Source of the DNA: Mesorhizobium sp. B2-1-1
GTDB taxonomy: Bacteria > Pseudomonadota > Alphaproteobacteria > Rhizobiales > Rhizobiaceae
Reading direction: 5' to 3'
NCBI RefSeq assembly: GCF_006442975.2
Contig: NZ_CP083954.1
Coordinates: 3,479,501-3,543,500, forward strand
Length of the DNA stretch: 64,000 nt
The translations under genes and the position numbers were made by a program. Under the pieces are notes generated by a model. It had not been told where the DNA came from and ran no database searches. It saw only the letters and a list, made by a program, of their open reading frames with translations. Shown here in pieces: positions 56,130 through 64,000 of this stretch (positions are counted from its first letter, which is position 1; each line of letters begins with the position of its first letter).

Positions 56130-56387
56130 TTAGAGGACTACCGCCGACAGGAGCAGAACGGCACCGACCGCCATCATCAGCAGACCCGGCCAATTCTGTG
56201 ACACGCCTAGGAAACCGAGGCCGCGCCGGCGTGGCTCAAGCGTCGGGGTCTGCGTTGCGAGATTTGGCATCCGTCGATCCGAAGCTGCAGGTGCCGGATC
56301 GCTGAGCCGTCCACGCCTGAGAGCTGCGCCCGCCATATACACAACGCCGGCGACGATGAGAAACGCACCGATAAGGATGACAGCCAT
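56130..56387 (-). CDS. Small membrane protein, two transmembrane helices
   Basis: An 85-residue protein with a helix at each end (AVILIGAFLIVAGVVYMAGAA near residue 2 and LLMMAVGAVLLLSAVVL at the C-terminus) and a polar loop between. GAGGAAGG directly upstream fixes the ATG at 56387. The function is unknown. Confidence 0.65.
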   Translation of the reverse strand: MAVILIGAFLIVAGVVYMAGAALRRGRLSDPAPAASDRRMPNLATQTPTLEPRRRGLGFLGVSQNWPGLLMMAVGAVLLLSAVVL

Positions 56388-56525
56388 CCTTCCTCGCTTT
56401 TCTGCTGGTTTTCCCGCGCGGGAACCCGCCACCAAGGCAAAACGACGATGACGCCTTGAGGTTCCGACAGAGGCTGTTGACGCCGGCAATTCATGCAAAT
56501 GGAAATAGCCGCAGAGGCTTGCCGC

Positions 56526-57338
56526 TTAGCTGGTTTCTGTCACTCGCTTCATCAGCGCCATGGCGCCGAAGGGCGCGCGCACCTTGCCCTCGGTGATGAA
56601 GTAGACGAACACGTCGCGCGGTTGCACCGGCGCGTCGGTAGCAGGGTCGGCGCGCCGCAAATCGGCCGGCTGCTTGCCTTCCGCCCAGACCTTGGCCCGC
56701 GCCGCCCATTCATCGAGGCCTTTTGGCGTGTAGCAGTCGGGATTGTCATCCGAGCCGGTCTGCAGGCGCGCATAGATGAAATCGCCGGTGATATCGGCGA
56801 TATCAGGATATTTTGCGTGATCGGCATAGACGATGGCCGCCTTGTATTTGCGCGCGAGCGCCGGGAATTCCGGCACGATGAAACTGTCGTTGCGAACTTC
56901 GAGCGCGTGGCGCAACGCGATACCGTCTTGGCTTTCCGGCAACAACTTCAGAAACGCCTCGAAATCGTCGGGATCGAATTTCTTGGTCGGCGCGAACTGC
57001 CAAAGGATCGGTCCAAGCTTGTCGCCCAGCGCGGCGACGCCGGAGCCAAGGAAACGCATCATCGATTCACCTGCTTCGCCCAGCACGCGGCGGTTGGTGA
57101 CGAAGCGGTTGCCCTTCAGCGAATAGACGAAACCGTCGGGTGCCTCATTGGCCCATTTGACGAAGGTCGGTTCCTTGAAGCTGGAATAGTAGGTGCCGTT
57201 GACCTCGATGCTCGGTACCTGCCGGCTGGCGTATTGCAACTGCTTGGCCTTGGGGAGTTTTTCCGGGTAGAAGGACGTGTCCCACGGCTCGAAGGTCCAG
57301 CCGCCCATGCCGGCGCGGATTGTTCCCGATTTGCTCAT
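56526..57338 (-). CDS. DUF72 family protein (YecE-like)
   Basis: A 270-residue TIM-barrel protein of the DUF72 family: MGGWTFEPWDTSFYPE, VEVNGTYYSSF-like SIEVNGTYYSSFKEP, FVYSLKGNRFVTN, PILWQFAPT and YARLQTG, with the FVYFITEGKVRAP C-terminus. Biochemical function unknown. It lies 42 bases after a GNAT gene and downstream of uvrA on the same strand. Confidence 0.87.
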   Translation of the reverse strand: MSKSGTIRAGMGGWTFEPWDTSFYPEKLPKAKQLQYASRQVPSIEVNGTYYSSFKEPTFVKWANEAPDGFVYSLKGNRFVTNRRVLGEAGESMMRFLGSGVAALGDKLGPILWQFAPTKKFDPDDFEAFLKLLPESQDGIALRHALEVRNDSFIVPEFPALARKYKAAIVYADHAKYPDIADITGDFIYARLQTGSDDNPDCYTPKGLDEWAARAKVWAEGKQPADLRRADPATDAPVQPRDVFVYFITEGKVRAPFGAMALMKRVTETS

Positions 57339-57380
57339 TGTCGTCCTCCCGTTTCAGAAGTCTGGCCGCGTTCAGAAAAA

Positions 57381-57851
57381 TCAGGCCATCGTGACCTCGT
57401 CGACCGGCTTTGCCATGTCGACGAGCACCCATCCTGGCCGGTAGGGATTGGGCCGGCGACTCGTTTCGCGATAGCCGTAGGCCAAATAGAGCGCGATGTT
57501 GCGCTCCATTTTCGCATTGGTGTAGAGCCGCACCTCCGGCACGCCCCACAGGCGCGCCTGCTGATCCGCATGTTTCAACAATGCGATGCCGAAGCCCTTG
57601 CCCTGAAATCCTGGCGCCACCGCGACGGAGAAGATCATCGCGTGGTCTTCGTGCCGCTCCAGGACGATCAGCCCGGCCAGGTCGCCGCCGCTCTCCAGCA
57701 GCCAGGCCTCGCCGCGTTCGATGCGCGGCGCATAGTCTTCGGTGACCGGGATCGGCGGCGCGCCCAACAGCGCGGTGTAGGGCGCGTAGGCATCCGTGGT
57801 CAGAGTCATGACGGCGGTGACATCCGGGGCGAGGGCTTTCCTGATCTTCAT
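57381..57851 (-). CDS. GNAT family N-acetyltransferase
   Basis: A 156-residue acetyltransferase. The acetyl-CoA loop is FQGKGFGIALLKHAD and the C-terminal part has RLYTNAKMERNIALYLAYGYRE. The ATG at 57851 is the family N-terminus; the in-frame upstream extension is antisense-like sequence overlapping the end of uvrA. It follows uvrA by 28 bases and may be co-transcribed with it. Confidence 0.83.
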   Translation of the reverse strand: MKIRKALAPDVTAVMTLTTDAYAPYTALLGAPPIPVTEDYAPRIERGEAWLLESGGDLAGLIVLERHEDHAMIFSVAVAPGFQGKGFGIALLKHADQQARLWGVPEVRLYTNAKMERNIALYLAYGYRETSRRPNPYRPGWVLVDMAKPVDEVTMA

Positions 57852-57879
57852 TCCGGAGATTCCCAACGCCAGCCCGCCA

Positions 57880-60801
<2,922 letters not shown>

Positions 60802-60952
60802 TGCCGGTCGCCGCCTCAGATCTGGAATTTGTGGGATCGGCGGGTTTTCACCGGCCGTCCTCTATGTAGGTATTTTTGCCGCCGCGTCGAGAGACGCCAC
60901 AATTCTCGGCCAAGTCGTTTAACCGTCTTTCGGGCGGACGGGCAAGCGGAAA

Positions 60953-60967
60953 GAACAAAGACCGAAC
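60953..60967 (-). promoter_or_regulatory. LexA (SOS) box of uvrA
   Basis: GAACAAAGACCGAAC on the plus strand, which on the minus strand is GTTC-N7-GTTC, the alphaproteobacterial LexA site. It lies 152 bases upstream of the uvrA start. Confidence 0.85.
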
Positions 60968-61426
60968 ACGCTCCTGACAAAAGCGGTGGAGCAGGCGGTG
61001 TGGTTCCCATCAGGGGATATGTCGCTCGATCACATTTTTTCCGATCGGACATCGAGCGGTTGACGTCCCCGGCTGAGGGGAGCAGACTCCACACGTCAAT
61101 GAAGCCGGCTGTCTTTCGATGGCCTCGTCGCCCAAAGGCGGCCTGCGAGACGCCGCGGGCTATTGCGATCAGTGCTTCTGACGACGATTGTCGCAATGGA
61201 CACAGGAGTGGAGCATGACGCCACCGGACAGTCCCTTGAGGCTCCAGCAGTGACTGGAGCCGCGGCAGGCATGAATGCCAGGGAGACGCGAGCGCCTTCC
61301 GACGTGACCCTGCCGGATGCACCAAAATCAGAGACTACTGGTCGGATCGTCGGCTGAACCCGCGAAGCATCCGAAATCGAAAGCCGGTAAAACATTCCCG
61401 GCGAAAGATTGGATTATAGATCCAGA

Positions 61427-61471
61427 AAAGCCCCGTCCGTTTGCTAAAAGCACGGCGGGGCTGCTCTTTTG
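61427..61471 (-). terminator. Terminator between the exported-protein gene and the uvrA upstream region
   Basis: AGCCCCG (61430-61436) pairs with CGGGGCT (61457-61463), extended by CCG/CGG and TGC/GCA. Minus-strand reading ends in TTTT, serving the exported-protein gene at 61509-61790. The plus strand has CTCTTTT after the stem, so it may act in both directions. Confidence 0.75.
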
Positions 61472-61508
61472 GGGGAACGCGGAGGTAATGACGGCCCCGA
61501 CATGTCAG

Positions 61509-61790
61509 CTACCGCGGCGGTTTGATCCCGCCGGCGCCGACATCGACCGTGATGCTGCCGGAAATCCTGACATCGGTATCGCCGATCTTGAACCGGCCGT
61601 TGCCGTTGGCGGGGAAGGCGTCATCGGGTTCGGGCTGCGGGGCCGGCTTGGCGATGCGATAATCGCCGGCCACACCGGGCAGGCTGCCTTTCTGGCTGTC
61701 GTTGGCAAAGGCGTCGCCGGCCAGCATGAGCGCACCGGCGAAAATAGTGACGGCAAGACGCCAAGGTCGGAATAAGCGGCTGTCGATCAT
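61509..61790 (-). CDS. Small exported protein of unknown function
   Basis: A 93-residue protein with an N-terminal hydrophobic stretch (LAVTIFAGALMLAGDAFA) likely to be a signal peptide and a short polar mature part (FKIGDTDVRISGSITVDVGAGG). I do not recognise the family. The ATG at 61790 precedes the signal; the Shine-Dalgarno is weak. A terminator follows. Confidence 0.6.
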   Translation of the reverse strand: MIDSRLFRPWRLAVTIFAGALMLAGDAFANDSQKGSLPGVAGDYRIAKPAPQPEPDDAFPANGNGRFKIGDTDVRISGSITVDVGAGGIKPPR

Positions 61791-61886
61791 CGGCCGGTTA
61801 TAGCGCCGCCCCGCCGAGGTGGCCAGACCGGCGGTCATCAAATCGTCGGACGGCGGGGCCGTCGCAATTCATCGTGCTTGTGCCGG

Positions 61887-62492
61887 TCACGCCGCCTTTT
61901 TGCGGGTGTCGTAGACATGATCGACGAGACCCCATGCCTTCGCTTCCTCGGCGGTCATGAAATAGTCCCGGTCGAGCGTGCGCTCGACCTCTTCATAGGT
62001 GCGGCCGCAATGGCGCGCATAGAGCTCGGTCATCTGCCGCTTGGTGCGCAGAATGCCTTCGGCGTGACGCTGGATGTCCGATGCCTGACCCTGGAAGCCG
62101 CCCAGCGGCTGGTGCAGGACGAGGCTGGCGTTGGGCAGCGCGATGCGCCGTCCCGGCGTGCCAGCCATCAGCAGGAACGAAGCCATCGAGGCGGCAAAGC
62201 CCATGCACACCGTCGACACCGGACAGCTGACATATTGCATCGTGTCGTAGATGGCGAAGCCGCTGGTCACCACGCCGCCAGGCGAGTTGATGTAAAGCGA
62301 GATCTCCTTGTCGGGATTATCCGATTCCAGCGACAGAAGCTGGGCGCAGACCAGCGCCGACATGCCGTCGTTGATCTCGCCGTTGATAAAGACGATGCGC
62401 TCGCGCAGCAGCCGCGAGAAAATGTCGAAGGCGCGCTCGCCGCGGCTCGACTGCTCGATCACCATCGGCACCAGATTGGCAAAACCGGTCAT
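61887..62492 (-). CDS. clpP: ATP-dependent Clp protease proteolytic subunit (additional paralogue)
   Basis: A 201-residue ClpP-fold serine protease. The catalytic triad can be placed as S in GFAASMAS, H in LVLHQPLGG and D in [10 protein letters not shown]. The serine motif G-F-A-A-S differs slightly from G-Q-A-A-S. No clpX or clpA is adjacent, whereas the main clpP normally sits with clpX, so this is likely one of the extra ClpP proteins that Rhizobiales carry. The ATG at 62492 has GGAGAGA upstream. Confidence 0.87.
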   Translation of the reverse strand: MTGFANLVPMVIEQSSRGERAFDIFSRLLRERIVFINGEINDGMSALVCAQLLSLESDNPDKEISLYINSPGGVVTSGFAIYDTMQYVSCPVSTVCMGFAASMASFLLMAGTPGRRIALPNASLVLHQPLGGFQGQASDIQRHAEGILRTKRQMTELYARHCGRTYEEVERTLDRDYFMTAEEAKAWGLVDHVYDTRKKAA

Positions 62493-62523
62493 CGTCTCTC
62501 TCCGTTTTTCATGTGTCGGCCAC

Positions 62524-63027
62524 TCAAGCGGCGCGCTGCAGAAGGCAAAATGAATTGGCTGCGGGGCGGCGGCCGGAGGCACGCGCAGCGAATGAAAGCC
62601 GGCAGCCGGCGCCTGCCATGGTCACCATGGGCCTGGCGGCGGATGTCGCCGCACGGGCAAAGCCTTCATGGATAATATGCAGATGCGTGCCGCCCGAAAC
62701 GGTGCGGGCGAGCGTGAAGGTGACGATGCTGTCGAGCGGGTTCCGTTCCTCGTCGGGCCGCGGCTGTTCCCGCCAGGAATAGCGAAGCCTTTTTCCGGGC
62801 TCGGCATCGAGGATCTCGCATTCGATCGGCGCATCCGGCCCGGCAAAGGCGAAATTGCTGCCGATCTCAGGATTGATGTCGTTGGGCATCATCCAGGCCG
62901 CAAGCAATTCGGGCACGGTCAGCGCCCGCCATACCTTTTCCGGCGGCTCGGGGAGATCGCACTCGAACTCGATCGCGTCGGGGGCGGTCCGCGCAGGGCT
63001 TTCGTCGGTCACTGGTGCGTGCGTCAT
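62524..63027 (-). CDS. SRPBCC/AHSA1-type protein
   Basis: A 167-residue protein with an activator-of-Hsp90-like lipid-binding fold ([46 protein letters not shown]). It is joined to the ArsR gene by a 4-base ATGA overlap, a common pairing in which the SRPBCC protein senses or transforms a small molecule. The last 35 residues ([18 protein letters not shown]) are arginine/alanine-rich and unlike the family end, so a frameshift near the 3' end is possible. Confidence 0.78.
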   Translation of the reverse strand: MTHAPVTDESPARTAPDAIEFECDLPEPPEKVWRALTVPELLAAWMMPNDINPEIGSNFAFAGPDAPIECEILDAEPGKRLRYSWREQPRPDEERNPLDSIVTFTLARTVSGGTHLHIIHEGFARAATSAARPMVTMAGAGCRLSFAARASGRRPAANSFCLLQRAA

Positions 63028-63338
63028 TGGTCCATGTCCTTGAGAACCGTCCTCAGTTTTTCGATGCGCTCGGGCCAGAACGTCCGGTAGCGTTCGATCC
63101 AGCCAAGCAGCGGGTCGAGCCCTTGCGGATCGGCGCGGTAATAGGCGTTGCGGCCCGCCCGCCGCTCGACCACCAGGCCTGCGCCGCGCAGCACCGCCAG
63201 GTGCTGCGACACAGCCGGCTGCGATACCGTCATGCCGGTGCGCAGCTGCGACACCGTCATCTCGCTGGTGGCGAGGCGTTCATAGACGGCGCGTCGGGTG
63301 GGGTCGGCCAGCGCCCGGAAAATTTCCGCTTCGATCAT
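63024..63338 (-). CDS. ArsR-family transcriptional regulator
   Basis: A 104-residue winged-helix repressor: IFRALADPTRRAVYERLA, then TVSQPAVSQHLAVLRGAGLVVERRAGRNAYY. It lacks the C-x-C metal motif of ArsR metal sensors, consistent with the SdpR-like branch paired with SRPBCC proteins. It overlaps the SRPBCC gene by 4 bases. A dyad just upstream is a likely autoregulatory site. Confidence 0.9.
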   Translation of the reverse strand: MIEAEIFRALADPTRRAVYERLATSEMTVSQLRTGMTVSQPAVSQHLAVLRGAGLVVERRAGRNAYYRADPQGLDPLLGWIERYRTFWPERIEKLRTVLKDMDQ

Positions 63339-63347
63339 GGCGAAAGC

Positions 63348-63363
63348 ATAAGTCGATACTTAT
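63348..63363. promoter_or_regulatory. Candidate operator of the ArsR/SRPBCC pair
   Basis: ATAAGT (63348-63353) and ACTTAT (63358-63363) form a 6-bp dyad around CGAT, 10 bases upstream of the ArsR start codon. Confidence 0.5.
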
Positions 63364-63432
63364 CGATTTGGCAAGCGATGTTTTACGGCCCATATGAAGG
63401 GAAGCTGGCGGCTCCGGCATTGCTGCCATTCC

Positions 63433-63473
63433 TTGACAATGAGCGGCGATGCATATAGGAACGAAAAGAGAAC
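63433..63473 (+). promoter_or_regulatory. ssb promoter with overlapping LexA box
   Basis: TTGACA (63433-63438) is a perfect -35, with TAGGAA (63456-63461) at 17 bases or TATAGG (63454-63459) at 15 bases as -10. The LexA site GAACGAAAAGAGAAC (63459-63473; GAAC-N7-GAAC) overlaps the -10 and start region, so LexA would block transcription of ssb. Confidence 0.78.
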
Positions 63474-63574
63474 AAAAACCTTGTGGGAAAAGGCAGCCAC
63501 AGCAGGCAATGGGTGTGCGCAACCTGTAAGGTGCTGCGACAAAAATTTGTTTCGGACGAGCGCGGAGAAGTATC

Positions 63575-64000
63575 ATGGCGGGTAGCGTCAACAAGGTCAT
63601 TCTGGTCGGCAATCTCGGAGCGGACCCGGAGATCCGCCGCCTGAATTCTGGCGAGCCGGTCGTCAACATCCGCATCGCAACATCGGAAAGCTGGCGCGAC
63701 AAGAATTCCGGCGAGCGCAAGGAAAAGACCGAGTGGCATAATGTCGTCATCTTCAATGACGGCATCGCCAAGGTCGCCGAGCAGTATCTGAAGAAGGGCA
63801 TGAAGGTTTATGTCGAGGGCCAGTTGCAGACACGCAAATGGCAAGACCAGACCGGTGCCGACAAATACACGACGGAAGTCGTGCTGCAGAGATTCCGCGG
63901 CGAGCTGCAGATGCTCGACGCGCGCGGCCAGGGTGAGGGCGGCCAGGTCGGGGGTTATTCCGGCGGCGGCAGCCGTGGTTCCGATTTCGGCCAGTCCGGC
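63575..64000 (+). CDS. ssb: Single-stranded DNA-binding protein, 5' part
   Basis: Coats single-stranded DNA in replication and repair. The gene runs off the right edge, so 142 codons are visible and the C-terminal acidic tip is missing. The OB-fold reads [21 protein letters not shown], then [26 protein letters not shown] and a glycine-rich linker start ([10 protein letters not shown]). GGAGAAG supports the ATG at 63575. Confidence 0.95.
   Translation, partial: MAGSVNKVILVGNLGADPEIRRLNSGEPVVNIRIATSESWRDKNSGERKEKTEWHNVVIFNDGIAKVAEQYLKKGMKVYVEGQLQTRKWQDQTGADKYTTEVVLQRFRGELQMLDARGQGEGGQVGGYSGGGSRGSDFGQSG

Larger units (their letters stand above)
60802..61508. other. Long intergenic region upstream of uvrA, 707 bp
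   Basis: Contains the uvrA LexA box (60953-60967), a spaced 8-bp inverted repeat (CGCTCGAT at 61023-61030 and ATCGAGCG at 61051-61058) and a strong terminator (61427-61471). Open frames are short and unconvincing; the longest plus-strand one starts at 61163 or 61196 and ends at 61357. It could hold an unrecognised small RNA or small protein gene. Confidence 0.4.

Noticed and set aside
61163..61357. 64-codon plus-strand frame in the uvrA upstream gap
   Set aside because: No Shine-Dalgarno at a suitable distance from the likely starts, low-complexity content and no recognisable motif; noted only as part of the intergenic region.

Overview
This 64 kb window is a chromosomal segment of a high-GC alphaproteobacterium of the order Rhizobiales, most like Mesorhizobium. 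The evidence is gene content and order: a chimeric malic enzyme with a phosphotransacetylase-like tail, a rhizobial-type growth pole ring (GPR) protein, cckA next to dksA, LexA boxes of the alphaproteobacterial GTTC-N7-GTTC type, a 2-oxoglutarate-independent urea ABC transporter locus (urtABCDE), and Rhizobiales-type DUF2865 and DUF922 proteins. Almost all of it reads as core genome. The only trace of mobile DNA is a short transposase remnant near 43.5-43.7 kb. No tRNA, rRNA, CRISPR array, prophage or complete insertion sequence was seen.

Layout. 1-10.8 kb: the 3' end of nadE, an acetyltransferase, an ABC exporter, a short glutamyl-tRNA synthetase, a DUF2865 protein, malic enzyme, an unusual SDR protein and an LpxH-like phosphoesterase. 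10.9-17.3 kb: an MFS carrier and a dipeptide epimerase (convergent), then an Mla-type lipid transport operon (permease, ATPase, MCE protein, lipoprotein). 17.3-24.9 kb: an exonuclease, the 2045-residue GPR homologue built largely from 29- and 36-residue repeats, and a divergent Hpt-domain protein. 24.9-28.1 kb: a [2Fe-2S] ferredoxin, a ferredoxin-NADP reductase and a drug-efflux carrier. 28.3-33.2 kb: a DUF922 protein, the folate genes folP-folB-folK, a DUF924 protein and a Kef-type antiporter. 33.4-42 kb: a frameshifted small secreted protein, the YcjX/YcjF-like pair, a SixA-like phosphatase, dksA, a FliO-like protein and cckA. 42-48.3 kb: a TetR/SDR divergent pair with a perfect operator-like palindrome, the transposase remnant, a purine nucleoside phosphorylase, a ribbon-helix-helix protein, a glyoxalase-fold protein and a two-gene GMC dehydrogenase. 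48.5-54.8 kb: urtABCDE behind a textbook sigma-54 promoter. 54.9-64 kb: a diguanylate cyclase, small genes, uvrA, an extra clpP, an ArsR/SRPBCC pair and the start of ssb.

Functional themes. Envelope and polar growth are represented by the Mla operon, GPR, the ABC exporter and the LpxH-like enzyme. Cell-cycle and stringent control are represented by CckA, DksA and an Hpt protein. Nitrogen scavenging is represented by urtABCDE, whose sigma-54 promoter suggests NtrC control. DNA-damage response is represented by uvrA and ssb, each preceded by a perfect LexA box. Starts were moved inward from the longest open frame wherever a Shine-Dalgarno sequence, signal peptide or family N-terminus supported a later codon. 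All family assignments come from reading motifs by eye; no database search was run.
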